Part shown: positions 33,053 to 44,379 of the stretch, in pieces
How the letters are laid out: every line of letters begins with the position of its first letter
How positions within the stretch are numbered: the first letter of the stretch is position 1
DNA from: Manihot esculenta
Taxonomy: Eukaryota > Streptophyta > Magnoliopsida > Malpighiales > Euphorbiaceae
Length of the DNA stretch: 64,000 nt
Direction of reading: 5' to 3'
NCBI RefSeq assembly: GCF_001659605.2
Contig: NC_035167.2
Coordinates: 6,449,734 to 6,513,733 of the forward strand
The notes under the pieces: model-generated
What the model was told of the DNA's origin: nothing
What the model saw: only the letters and a program-made list of their open reading frames with translations
Database searches by the model: none
Program-made: the position numbers and the translations under genes

Positions 33053-36000
33053 ATGATGGCTAGCTTGATGAATTGTTTCAGAAACACCGAGGCTGATCGT
33101 AGCACATACAACAATGGTATTCTTTTAACTGATCATTGTTTTTTTTCATGGTTTTCATTTTTAGTCCTTAGAAGTTGTCTAGGTACTTGATGGATAGGCA
33201 AAATGTAGATATCAACGCTTTCTCCCTTTTTTTCCCTTGCTGTTATAATTTGCTCTAATGGTGGATTTACGTGCCTTACCAGAAAGATTTGGACTAAGGG
33301 AATACAGCTATGCTAAACTAGCAGATGCAACTGACAAGTTTTCTAATGCAAATCTCCTTGGCGAGGGTGGTTTTGGTCAAGTCTACAAGGGATCACTAGA
33401 TGGCAAAGTTGTTGCTATTAAGAAACTTAAACAACTTCCGGATGAACAGTCTAAAGAAGGATTGGAACAAGAGATTAAGGTTGTTAGCCATGTAAGTCAC
33501 AAAAATCTTGTGAAGCTGGTCGGATACTGCATCGAAGGAGCTAATAGATTGCTAGTTTTGGAGTATGTTTCTCAAAAATCATTGACATTTCATTTACATG
33601 GTAAGTTCTTTTGTGATATGAGACATATAAATAATAAATTGTGAAGTTGAGAGATCCATCTTACCATAAGAAAGAGCTTAGCAGGAAACAAGAATTTGGA
33701 GTGGAAGGATAGAATGAAAATTGCTATAGGCTCGGCTAAGGGTTTGGAATATCTACATGAACTATGTGAGTAGGCTATATATGCTTTTTTACTTTCTTTT
33801 TTCCTTGCTTTTTTACATTATATATTAATATATTTATTGCTAAATGCTTTTATTCATATAGGTAAACCCAAAATTATACATCGTGACATTAAGGCGGATA
33901 ATATTCTTATTGACGATAATTTTGAACCAAAGGTAGGACTTACATATAGAATCATGTATAGTAGAAAATTATGGGAAGTGGGAACTCTTTACTCCCACAT
34001 TTGGATGTAATTTACCTCTCAATTGTCTTTGATGTTAAATTGCATGCCACGATATATAAATCTATGTAAACTACAAAAATTATATTTTTCCAGGTTGCAG
34101 ACTTTGGACTTGCCTTGTTTTTTCCAGAAACTAGTAGCCTCACTCATATCTCTATATCAAATAAGGGTACTGAAGTGTAAGATGCTTCTTCTTTACTTTT
34201 CTTTTTATTTAAAGGGTCTAGTACATGAATATTATAATCTAATTATGTATAATAAAATAAAAATAAAGAAAAAGTTAAAAGTTTCGATATACGTTTGAAA
34301 TATATTTTTGACATGATTCTTAAATATAGTTATGCAGATCCAGAAAATTATTTTCAAAGAGTCTCTGAAAAGTCAGATGTTTATTCTTATGGAGTTGTGC
34401 TTTTAGAGCTAATAACTGGTAGAAAAACTAAGGTTGAAAGCACTGATATTGTTACTTGGGTACGTATATTTGTCTTAATAGTTAGATATCTTTTAAAATT
34501 TATATCCTCTTTTAAATTCTCAAATTATATACAGTTTTTATATATGTAGACTATGAAATATAGGTGAGAAGGATTGTAGAAAATTAAACTTTCATGAAAG
34601 AAAATAACAAGTTATATGCATGTATTTTTTTTCAGACAAAATCTCGAATTGAACATGCTTTATACAACAAAGAATATGCAAATTTTATAGATTCCAAACT
34701 ACAGGCGAACTATGTGGAAACAGAATTAAAAATAATGATTGCTTGCGCTGCAGCTTGCTTGTATAAACCTTCATACTTTCGCCCACAAATGAGACAGGTA
34801 AAAATTCTACTACATTATTTATTGCACATTTTGCCTTTTTTTTGTTATTACTTTTCTATTGAAGCATTTAAAATATGTAAATATGTCTTCATGGAGGTTA
34901 GCCTAATTGGTTATTTTTTATAAGGTGTAAAAAGTATTAAGGATTTGATTTTGTGTCTCGAGTCCAGTTGATTTGAAAAATTAGCATCTAATGTTAAAAT
35001 GAGAAGGTTGCCTATTGTTAAATTTGGGTTAAACTTAACTAATTTCAAAAACTAGTTTAAGGGGAGGAGTGCCTAAAATTCTTATAAGGGGTACACTACC
35101 CCTATTTCAATCGATGTGGGATTCAACACCTGCCATAACATAGTCCATAAACCACGAGACTATTAAGTAGAAGTGTAAGTGTTACATTAGCTTCTAATTA
35201 ACCCTTTTATATTGCTATGTCATGCAGATAGTTCGAGCTCTTGAAGGATATATGCCTATAAAGGATATATGGGATGAGAAGAAGGACTACAAATTTATCA
35301 ATAGTATTGCATATGGATTCCCATTTCTTATTAATATTCAATATGCTTTACACATATGATTGCCATGAAAACTTGATCTATTAAATTTCCCTTTCTTTTG
35401 TTGTTTTTTTTGTTCTGATCAACTTATTGGTGATTTTCCTCTAACATTGTCCTACCCAAAATGATACCAATTTTCTAATTTACGCATTGTCTTCCTTGAC
35501 CAGATCTAGATAGCTCTAAATCTAATGGAATCGATAAATTTGACGAATTCCAGCAAATGGTACCAAAGCCTATTGTCAATTCAGAAGCTAATAATGGCGT
35601 TGAGCAGAGGGAATTTACTCTTGGAGAACTCAAGATGGCAACAAATGGTTCGTCTAATACCACTAAAGGCGCTAAAAGGTTTCAAGCTTATTTTGAAGAA
35701 GATTATAAGGTGACTATATTTACTTATCAAGGACTAAGGTTTCCATATTCTTGCATTAACAGTTTCAAGCTTCCCCACCTTAAGGACAAACACTTGTTCT
35801 CACCTTCTACTTCTGCAACACCTCTCAAGTTGGACATTCCAGGAAGAACTCATAAGCCTTCTGTGCCCTTTACAAAAAGCTCCCAATTGTTGTCACTAAG
35901 AGCTTACCAAGTAACAAGTGAGAACTCTGAGGAAACGTTAAGTGGTGAAAGCATAATACAGGATGAACATGCCTTAATGCGGGATCTGCAGATTGCCATT

Positions 36001-36426
36001 GAAGTAGAGAATTACGCACAGGCTACAAAACTCAGGGATAGCCTTAGAATACTCCAGGAGAACAATAAGGCTTCAGTACTGGCAGCAAATAATCAGTTTT
36101 ATGATGCTTTCAAGAATGGGAATTTGGCGTCTATGCAAGCCCTTTGGGCAAAAGGAGATAACGTCTGTTGTGTACACCCAGGAGCCAAATGGGTTATTGG
36201 TTATGATGAGGTTATCAAAAGTTGGGAGTTTGAGTGGATGTACTATGACTTCCCCCTTGAGATTGAACTGAAAAATGTTGGAGTTCATTTTAAGGGTGAT
36301 ATAGGTTATGTTACTTGTTTGGAAGTTGTTAGGACAAAAGGTGGTGGTTGGGGGTCACATTTTGCAACGAATGTTTTTGAGAGAATTGATGGGCAATGGT
36401 TCATCTGTATTCACCATGCCTCATGA
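33053..36426 (+). CDS. Receptor-like cytoplasmic kinase with a second kinase unit fused to a UVR/NTF2-like sequence (predicted, 635 aa)
   Basis: Exons read: 33053-33116, 33283-33600, 33685-33765, 33862-33932, 34094-34176, 34330-34459, 34636-34797, 35228-35303 and 35504-36426. All junctions are GT-AG and keep frame (1908 bases, no internal stop). Residues about 22-300 are a Ser/Thr kinase of the PERK/RLCK type. They show the GEGGFGQV loop, VAIKK lysine, [12 protein letters not shown] catalytic loop, VADFGLA, an altered APE (ADPENY) and [16 protein letters not shown]. There is no signal peptide or membrane span. The last exon begins a second kinase unit ([14 protein letters not shown]), then runs in frame into the retroposed UVR/NTF2-like region. 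If the weak donor at 35303 (A|GTATTG) is not used, exon 8 reads to a TGA at 35357-35359 and gives a 346-aa single-kinase protein. The kinase exons are firm; the fusion is a prediction. Confidence 0.7.
34880..35190. repeat. Probable repeat fragments in a kinase intron
   Basis: The intron holds TTAGCCTAATTGGTTATTTT, then TGTCTCGAGTCCAGTTGA about 70 bases on, a spacing and wording like the A and B boxes of a tRNA-derived SINE. It is followed by CAATCGATGTGGGATTCAACA, a phrase common in plant repeats. I have no second copy here. Confidence 0.35.
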
Positions 36427-36551
36427 ATCCACTCGTAAGAAACTTTGAATACATGTGTAAGGCATGCAGAAAATGATTTTTACTTTTGGTTTTAGTAATT
36501 TGTGTCAGTAGTTTTAGATTCTTTTACATCATATATCCAATTGAAAGTCAG
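35684..36551 (+). pseudogene. Processed retrocopy of a plastid UVR + NTF2-like (SnoaL) gene, coding frame intact
   Basis: From 35710 the frame gives a serine/threonine-rich N-terminus like a plastid transit peptide. A UVR-type motif follows ([20 protein letters not shown] at about 35962-36021, then LRDSLRIL), and then an NTF2/SnoaL-like domain ([57 protein letters not shown]) ending at the TGA at 36424-36426. There are no introns, while I expect introns in the parent gene (family knowledge, not shown here). The copy's presumed start codon is GTG at 35710, in frame with the kinase exon before it. Similar sequences AAGGCGCTAAAAGGTTTC (35666-35683) and AAGGCTAAAGGTTTC (36552-36566) flank it like LINE-type target duplications. 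No poly(A) remains. It is typed as pseudogene only because it is a retrocopy; the frame is open and could be expressed as a fusion. Confidence 0.75.
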
Positions 36552-36822
36552 AAGGCTAAAGGTTTCTCCGAGGACAAATGTCTTGACGAGAATCCTTTGG
36601 GTCAAGTCTACAGTGAAGACCTAAATGATGAAAAGGTTATCGTCAAGAAATATAATAATCATAGGAAGCAAGAAGAAGAATACATGAAGATGACAGCTAG
36701 TGGAAGCAGTTTCCATCACAGAAATCTTGTTAGCCTTGTTAGATAATGCGGAGGAGCCAATAGAATTCTTGTTTATGAGTTGAATCTGTTGGGAAAATCC
36801 TTGAGATGTTATTTAGATGGTA
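36552..36822 (+). pseudogene. Second kinase unit, continuation after the retrocopy
   Basis: The frame AKGFSEDKCLDENPLGQVYSEDLNDEKVIVKK continues the kinase N-lobe that started at about 35600 (the glycine loop is degraded to ENPLGQVY). FHHRNLVSLVR and, after an in-frame TAA, GGANRILVYELNLLGKSL align with the first kinase's [23 protein letters not shown]. The segment ends at DG|GTATGT, the same splice-donor position as exon 2 of the first kinase. So this is the same exon of a second, duplicated kinase unit, now dead and lacking all later exons. Confidence 0.8.
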
Positions 36823-37159
36823 TGTCCTTAAAAGTCTCCACAACTAGGAAAATTTTTGGCAAGGCTTTGCAGGGAACTATTCTTCTAGGGATGTAATAAA
36901 CAAAGATTATGTCTATCCCAAAATCTAAAGGCAATAGCCTATTTTGTTGATCCAAAAGCAATCTCTAATTTAGGTTTTAGTTTTATATATAGTTATAGGT
37001 TTCGCCCGCTTAGATATTATATTCCTTTTTGAACATTGTTATAAGAGTTTTTGCAGCAGTAAGGAAGAATTCTTACCAAAATAGAAAGCCAGTAATCACC
37101 ACCTTAATTTTGAGAAAAATTAAAGTCACCCATTTCATTTTAAAAATTTTAAAACAAAA

Positions 37160-37572
37160 TGACATGGAGCAATTAGTCTTGAACTTTATTGCAGACTTGG
37201 ACCGAACCTAACTTTTGCTGCCGACATCCGATGGAGACTCACGATGGTTTTTTAGAAAAGGAATTTCGAGGCACACAATTTTCAAAAGTGTGACGATGGA
37301 CGTAGGCCTGATCACAAAGTTCGATATGGAAATTTCATCGTTTAGGGTGTCAATTTTGCATTTTAATTATTTTTTTGGATATTTTTAAAAATTTCCATAT
37401 TAGGGTTTTTTTCTATTATAAATAGCCTTTCTTGGCTATTAGAGACTCACTTCTCAATTTTTGAAAAATTTCAATAAGATTTTTTTACTTATAGCCTATC
37501 TTTTCTCTCATATCATCTTAGCCAAACGATATTGGTTAAAACTCCTGATGGAGTCTAATTAGTCATTTATCA
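37160..37572 (+). repeat. Element D 5' LTR
   Basis: 413 bases, matching 41932-42343 throughout. It contains a TATAAATAGCC TATA box at about 37420 and the ATTAGAGACTCACTTCTCAA start region after it, as expected of an LTR promoter. Confidence 0.88.
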
Positions 37573-37575
37573 TAT

Positions 37576-37587
37576 TAGTATTAGAGC
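37576..37587 (+). promoter_or_regulatory. Primer-binding site relic of element D
   Basis: TAGTATTAGAGC three bases after the LTR differs from the initiator tRNA-Met site TGGTATCAGAGC at two positions. Confidence 0.75.
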
Positions 37588-37599
37588 AAAAGTTCGACC

Positions 37600-38644
37600 A
37601 TGGCAGACAACCAAGAGGCGTGATTTGCTGCAATTGAGGCATCTTTGGCAAAATTGAGGGAGATGATCGGACAGTTGGCCCTGCAGCAGGAAATCCACCA
37701 ACCCGCCACCGCCGCACACCCCCAACCAGTCGCCAATCTTGTAGCTGTCAATCCTGTGACCGCCAATCATGTGGTCGCCAATCTTGTGTCTGCAAATCCT
37801 TAACAAAATTATCAAGAAGGTTACAAGATCAAGATAGATCTTTAAAACTTTTCTGGTTCGTTGGATGTAGAATTTATTCTTAATTGGTTGGCGGAAGTTG
37901 AACGTTTCTTCAAAATTATGAACGTGGAAGAGGATCGCAAGTTTCCGATTGTGGCCTATAAGTTAAAGGGGGGTGCAGCAGCCTGGTGGAATTCAGTTCA
38001 AAATGAATGCTATCGGAGGAGGCTAGAACCCATACGAAACTGGGTGTTGATGAAGCAGATGATTGAACAGCGGTTCTTGCCTAGCGATCACGCTCAGGTT
38101 TTGTATAACCGGTATCATGACTGTGTACAGGAAAATCGAAGGGTGGATGAATATACCGAGGAGTTCTTGAGGTTGCAGGTGAGGTGTGAAAACTGTGAGA
38201 ATGAAGCCCAGCAGGTTGCTCATTACCAGAGGGGCCTGAATCACAAAATTCGTTGTATGATGGGAGTAGCTGTGATTTTCACTTTGGCAGACGCCATTGA
38301 GATGGCAAAAAGGGTAGAAGAGCATGTTGATTAGCAGCCACGACAGCAGTATAATCGAAATTTTAATTACAAAAATTCTAGTTCGACAGGGACGTAGTAG
38401 TATAGAGGCAATTACAGTGGGCAGCCTTCTAAGGTTATAAATTCTAGCAATCCTCAGAATACTATGGAAGAAAAGAGAGATAGTAAGGGAAAAGCAGTCA
38501 CCACTACAACAGACAAAGGATGCAGAACCAATCCTTATTAGAAGCCAACGAGAGACATATGTTAACGCTACAAACAATATGGTCATTGATCGAATAATTG
38601 TCTAGAATGTAGAGGAGTTAATAATGATCGTCGACAAGTTAATG
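37600..38644 (+). pseudogene. Element D: gag
   Basis: The start ATG at 37600 is followed by an early in-frame TGA. The main gag domain is in the frame 37861-38334, with LNWLAEVERFFKIMNV, AYKLKGGAAAWWNSVQ and RRVDEYTEEFLRLQVRC, followed by HYQRGLNHKIR. A stop at 38332-38334 precedes a glutamine/asparagine-rich tail and a damaged zinc knuckle near 38560-38610. Confidence 0.88.
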
Positions 38645-38655
38645 TGGTTGAGTAG

Positions 38656-41600
38656 GTGGATGAACCTGAGGAGGAAGTGGATGATGATGATGGATCTATT
38701 GTTGATTCTGAAGATGGAGATGTCACCTATGTGGTGAAGAAAATCTTATGCTCGACAAAACAGGAGGATGAGACGCAAAGAAGGAAGATTTTCCAAGCAA
38801 AGTTTCGAGTAGGAGAGGCAATTTGCAGGCTAATTATAGATAGCTGCAGTTGTGAGAATCTGATAACTAAGCAATTAGTGGAAAAATTACAGTTGCCTAC
38901 ACAGCCGCACCCTTCGCCATACAAAGTCGGATGGATTAAGGAAGATTTGACAATTGAGGTCAACAGAATCTGCAGCGTGCCTATCTTGATCGGTAAATCT
39001 TACATTGAACCTATTAGTTGTGATGTTGAGGATATGGATTGCTGTGGAATTTTGCTAGGTCACCCTTGGCAGTTCGATATTGATACTTTGCATAAGGGGA
39101 AGGAGAATTCATACATGTTCACATGGAATCAAAAGAAAGTTACTATTTTGCCTTCCGGTTCTGCGAAACATTCTAAAATGGAAGGGAAGAATGCTATTGT
39201 TGTTTCCATAGAAGTGCAGAGGCTATTAGGTGCAGTTGAAAAATTTGGAGGCACACTGGCTTTATTAGTAAGAGCAAAAGATGTAATGGAGGATGCACCA
39301 TCTTTACCACCACCCATCAAAGAGCTATTGGAAGAGTTTTCTAAGTTAGTGGAGGAATCCTCCAAGCTTCCACCTCTGTGAGATATTCAACATCAAATTG
39401 ATCTCATTCCTAGATCAAAATTATTGAATTTGCCTCATTACAAGATGAGTCCAAAGGAGAGTGAAATCCTCCAAGAACAAATTGAAGAATTATTGAAGAA
39501 GGAGCATATTAGGGAGAGCATTAGCCCCTACGGAGTACCTGCCCTATTAGTTCTAAAGAAAGAGGGACTTGGAGAATGTGTGTGGATAGCAGGGTCATCA
39601 ACAAAATTACAATTTAGTATCGATTTCCTATTCCACGAATGGAAGACATGTTGGATCAGCTATCCAGGTTTAAAGTCTTCTCTAAGATCGATCTTAAAAG
39701 CGGCTATCACCAAGTTCGGATTAAGGAGGGAGATGAATGGAAGACAGCCTTCAAGACTAAGGAAGGCTTGTTATGAGTGGCTAGTTATGCCCTTTGGTTT
39801 GACGAATGCACCTAGCACTTTTATGCAACTTATGAACCAGGTTTTGCGTCCTTTCTTATGCAAATTTGTGGTTGTTTATTTTGATGACATCTTAATTTTT
39901 AGTTGCAGCGAAGAAAAATATTTACAGTATCTCCATCAAGTCATGACAGCCTTGCAAGAAAGTGAGCTGGTTATTAATATTAAAAAATGCATTTATATGA
40001 CAGAGCACGTTCTATTTCTGGGATTCATTATTAGTACAGAAAGAATACATGTTGATGAGAAGAAGGTAGATGCAATACGGAATTGACCCATCCCCAAAAC
40101 TATTTTTGAAGTTCGCAGCTTTCATGACCTTACTACTTTTTATCGATGGTTTATAAAAAATTTCAGCAGCATCGTTGCCCCTATCATAGATTGCTTGAAG
40201 AAAGAGAGAGTGTAGAAATTTGCTTGGACTGACACTGCCAACAAGAGATTTGAAGAGATTAAAGATAAGCTTACTTCTGCCCCTATTATTGTTCTACCCG
40301 ATTTTGATAAACTGCTTGAGGTTGAATGTGATGCTTGTGGAGTTGGGATTGACGGAGTGTTGTCACAGTCTAAAAGGCTTATTGCCTTCTTTAGTGAGAA
40401 ACTGAATGAAGCTAGGAAGAAGTGGTCTACTTATGAGCAGGAGTTGTATGCAGTATTCCAGGCTTTTAAAACTTAAAAACAGTATCTGATAGGGCGAGGG
40501 TTTATTATTTACACAGATCATCAATCTTTGATCCACTTTAAAACTAAAAAACATGTGAATAAGATGCATTCTTGATGGGCAACTTATTTTAGAGGCTTTT
40601 ATTATGTCATAAAATATAAGGCTGACCATAGTAATAAGGTGGCAGATGCTTTAAGTAGGAGCGCTGCTCTATTGATTACAGTTAATCAGAATGTTGTAGG
40701 TTGAAGGATTTATATGCTACAGATGATAACTTTGCTGATATATGGGCTAGAGTCCAGGCTCACCAGCCTGCTGATGGGTTCTTGATACATGATGGCTTTC
40801 TTTTTATGGAGAATAGATTATGCATTCCTCAATCTTCTCTGTGGAAAAAACTGATTCGGGCGGTCCATGGAGGAGGTTTGAGTGGTCATTTTGGGCGGAT
40901 AAGACTATTGCTGGATTGAAGGAGCGTTTTTACTGGCTAAAATTAAAAAAGGATACAGGTCGAATGGTCTAGAGGTGTTCAGTTTATCAAACTCAGAAGG
41001 GTCATTCGCAGAATACGGGCTTATACACTCCACTGCCTATTCCGGCATAGTCTTGGAAGGACTTGTTTATGGATTTTGTTCTTGGTCTTCCACATACTCA
41101 ATATGGATCTGATTCTATTTTTGTTGTTATTGACAGGTTCTCTAAAATAGCGCATTTCATCCATTGCAAGAAAACTAATGATGCTCCTCATGTTGCAAAA
41201 CTGTTTTTTCAGGAGGTTGTTCGCTTTTATGGCGTCCCTAAGACCATTACTTCTGACAAAGATGTGAAGTTTCTAGCTCACTTCTGGGTGATTTTATGGA
41301 AGCGTTTTGGAACTGAACTTTGATACAGCAGTGCTGCCCATCCCCAAACTAATGGACAAACTGAAGTGGTAAACCGCACGCTTGGCAATCTTCTGCACTG
41401 CATCTGCAGTAATAAGAAAACTGATTGGGATCTTGCTCTTGCTCAAGTAGAATTTGCTTACAATAGTGTTGTCCACAGCTCTACAAAGATGTCATCGTTT
41501 GCAGTTGTATACAAGAAAGTCCCAGCGCATACAGTTGACCTTATTGCCCTTCCTACAGGTCCTCACAACAGTATTGCAACAAGCAACTTAGCAAAGCAGC

Positions 41601-41983
41601 ATGTGAATGTTTTCAAACAGGTACAACAATGCCTTACAGAAGCCAATGACAAATATAAAGCTACAGTTGATAAACATAGGCGTTTCAAGTCCTTCAATGT
41701 CGGTGACCAAGTTATGGTGTATTTACGCAAGGAGCGTGGTAGAGAACAGAAAATTCTTGATGCCAAGAAGATTGGTCCATTTCGGATCATTCAGAAGATT
41801 AATGACAATGCCTATATTCTTAACCTCCCCAATGAAATGAAAATTTCAAAGACGTTTAATGTGACGGATCTATTTCAGTACTACCCTGCTGATGACAACT
41901 CGAGGTCGAGTTCTTTACAAGTGGAAGGGAATGACACGGAGCAACTAGCCTTGGACTTTACGCTAGACTTGGATCGGTCCTAA
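38656..41983 (+). pseudogene. Element D: pol (protease, RT, RNase H, integrase), broken
   Basis: Protease-like frame 38656-39381: the catalytic region reads IIDSCSCENLI, with cysteine where glycine is expected, so it is inactive. RT frame 39424-40086: [41 protein letters not shown] and VVYFDDILIFS, with a frameshifted middle. RNase H near 40310-40650: VECDACGVGIDGVLSQS and YTDHQSLIHF. Integrase: HFGRIR relic, then [20 protein letters not shown] (41063) and [12 protein letters not shown]. The C-terminal frame 41366-41983 has [16 protein letters not shown] and [16 protein letters not shown]. No chromodomain is evident. The frame ends inside the 3' LTR. Confidence 0.88.
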
Positions 41984-42343
41984 CTTTTGTTATCAACGTT
42001 CGATGGAGACCCACGATAGCTTTTCAAAAAGAAAATTTCAAAACGCACGATTTTCAAAAGTGTGACGAGAGCTGCAGGCCTAGTCACAAAGTTTGATATG
42101 GAAATTCTATCGTTTAGGGGATAATTTTACATTTTAATTATTTTTTGAATATTTTTATAATTTTGCATATTAGGGATTTTTTTCTATTATAAATAGCCTT
42201 CCTTAACTATTAGAGACTCACTTTTCAATATTTGAAAATTTTCAATAAGAGTTTTCGGCTTTTAGCTTATCTTTTCTCTTATATCGTCTTAACCAAACGA
42301 TATTAGTTAAAACTCTTGACAGAGTCTAATTAGTCCTTTATCA
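41932..42343 (+). repeat. Element D 3' LTR
   Basis: 412 bases. The pol reading frame continues about 50 bases into it, to a stop at 41981-41983. The left LTR shows the matching piece of coding frame (DMEQLVLNFIADLDR) at its start. Confidence 0.88.
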
Positions 42344-42542
42344 AAAAAAAATAATTAAATTTTAAAGTTTTCGAATTTGGATTCCATTAGGTGCCCTACA
42401 GCGTCCCTAAATGTAATAGGTGAATTTAAAGTTGTGTTCATAATAAATTAATGTTTAATGAAATTTAAATTATGATATTGGTTTATTGTATTTAACTAAA
42501 CAAATAAATTAATTAAAACAGTTATAGGAACACATAAATTAT

Positions 42543-43206
42543 TGTGATAAGCAACCCACAAATAGTAAAAGAATAATACAAAATTTTAATGTTCACCCTC
42601 TCAACATAGGGTTACATCTATGCGTATCCATTTTCCACTATCCATAATAAAACAATCAATTATAAGCTAAGCATCTACCCATCAATCCATTACATCCTAT
42701 AATCCCACACTACAAAATGTTTAGGTAAATATACTAGTTATTTCCTCTTAGTTTCCTTTAGAAAGAATCCAATATATTTATTATAACTACATTATACATC
42801 ACAAGGATGTCTTTCAAACTATATGGGCAAAACTCTTCTTCGCCTTAATCTGAAGCATCTCTCTCACTATAATATATTGATTATTCTCTCTCAGTCTCCT
42901 CTAGGAATAACCCAATATATTTATTATAACTACAATATAACATGATGGATAAGAGTCCCTTTTCACAATATGTAAGAGCTCCTCTATGCAATGGCCAAAA
43001 ATCAAATACTTTTTCAACTATACTTCTATTTAGAGTGTTAGACCCTTCAGTCTTCATCAAACTAGGAATCTCATTTAATTTATGAATAATACATAAATAA
43101 GAGATCTACCTTATTTAAACCTCATAAATATTTCACAGAAAAGAGCATCTCACTAGGATTATTAGGAAAGAGTATCCCACTAGGATTATGAATCATAAAT
43201 ATAATA
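42543..43206 (-). repeat. TRIM-like element, 3' LTR
   Basis: This copy is uninterrupted and shows where the LINE entered the other LTR. Inside it, the motif CCTCT-G-AA-AA-CCAATATATTTATTATAAC occurs twice about 135 bases apart, an internal tandem duplication also seen in the partner LTR. Confidence 0.7.
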
Positions 43207-43419
43207 ATTTCTACCTTGATTCAAAATCCACCCACCATAACATGCCTGGCGTGTCTTCAATCATCATACTTTCGTACTTGAGCTTGAGCCTTTCAAATCT
43301 TGGTGGTCATATCACAAGAGTACTACAACTAACTCTCATGATTCCACCTTAATTTTATGCTTATCATTATTGACATCATGAATATTTTGATACTATAAAC
43401 CTCAACTCTAATACTAATT

Positions 43420-44379
43420 TGTTGCGATAATTAACTCATAGATAATAAAAAAAAACAACACAAAATTTTAATGTGGTTCATCCTCTCAACATTGGGTGGC
43501 TAATTCTCTTGCAAAACAAGGTGTTTATAGGAGGGGGGACTTCATTGCTTGGCTATAACTGTGTTTTTTCCTGTTTTCTTGTGCTTTTTGTTACATTATC
43601 TCTTCCTTTGTTTTCTTTTAGCTGTTTGTTTTGTTTTGTTTTGTTTTTGGCTAGTTAAGATTGTGGCTTTTGGATCTGTATTTTCTGGTTCTTTAGGTTT
43701 TTCACTTAGCATGTAAAAGCCTAGGTATAGGTGTTTTGGGTTTTTGGATTAGTGGTGTGTGCCATGCTAAGTTTTTTTTGGTTTCTAATATACATATCTT
43801 ATATATAAAAAGTAGATTACATCCACAAGCATCCATCTTCCACTATCCATAATAAAATCACAAGCTCAAGTATCTACCCATCAACCCATTATACCCTATT
43901 AATCCCACACTCTAAACTACTCATGGTAAATATATTAGTTATTCTCTATAAACAACCTAATATATTTACTATACCTACATTATACACTATAAAGAGTGTC
44001 TTCACCTGCATGGGCAGAGGCCTTTTTTTACATTAGATTGAAGTCTCTTTCTCATTATAATAAATTGTTCATGGTAAATGTATTAATTATTCCCTCCCAG
44101 TCTCCTCTAAAAATGGCCTAATATGTTTATTATAACTACAATACACCACGACAGGCAAAAGTCAATTTCCACAATGGGCAAGGTAAAAACCAAATACACT
44201 ATCAATCATATTCCTATTTATAGTGTTAACCCTTCCGTTATAATCTAATTAGAAATCTCATCCAACTTAGAAAACACATAAAATCTACCTTATCTAAACC
44301 TTTATTTATTAAAAAAATAAAATTTTCACTTTAATTAGAAAAGAGTATTCCACCAGAGTTATGAGTCATAAACATAACA
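43420..44379 (-). repeat. TRIM-like element, 5' LTR, with LINE insertion
   Basis: Aligned to the left LTR except for about 310 extra bases (about 43496-43806). The alignment breaks at CTCAACATTGGGT and resumes at TTACATCCACAAGCATCC. Confidence 0.7.
43496..43806 (+). mobile_element. 5'-truncated LINE (L1-type) 3' end
   Basis: The plus strand reads VANSLAKQGVYRRGDFIAWL then TAA at 43556-43558, the standard end of the RNase H domain of plant L1-type LINEs. About 250 bases of T-rich 3' untranslated sequence follow. The 5' part of the LINE is absent, as usual after incomplete reverse transcription. No clear poly(A) tail or target duplication remains. Confidence 0.8.

Larger units (their letters stand above)
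37160..42343 (+). mobile_element. Element D: decayed Ty3/gypsy retrotransposon, 5.2 kb
   Basis: LTRs lie at 37160-37572 and 41932-42343 (TGACA(T/C)GGAGCAA start, TTTATCA end). A primer-binding-site relic follows the left LTR, and a purine tract (AAGTGGAAGGGAA, 41919-41931) precedes the right one. Flanks CAAAA and AAAAA are a near target duplication. The order gag, protease, RT, RNase H, integrase on the plus strand identifies Ty3/gypsy; wording of RT and integrase ([30 protein letters not shown]) points to the chromovirus side (CRM/Reina-like). It has many stops and shifts and the LTRs differ visibly, so it is much older than element C. Confidence 0.9.
42543..44379 (-). mobile_element. TRIM-like miniature LTR retrotransposon
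   Basis: Two long direct repeats, 42543-43206 and 43420-44379, share the CCACTATCCATAATAAAA, TCCCACACT and ATATTTATTATAACTACA strings in the same order. They are about 650 bases each once a LINE insertion in the right copy is removed. Only 213 bases lie between them. Read on the minus strand, the right copy ends TTATCGCAACA and is followed by AATTAGTATTAGAGTTGAGG, a recognisable primer-binding-site relic (TGGTATCAGAG type). It is thus a terminal-repeat retrotransposon in miniature or an extreme deletion derivative. It has no coding capacity. No clean target duplication is visible. Confidence 0.7.

Noticed and set aside
37029..37211. Separate small protein ending DMEQLVLNFIADLDRT
   Set aside because: It is the LTR-embedded tail of pol at the start of the element D 5' LTR, with a chance open frame before it.
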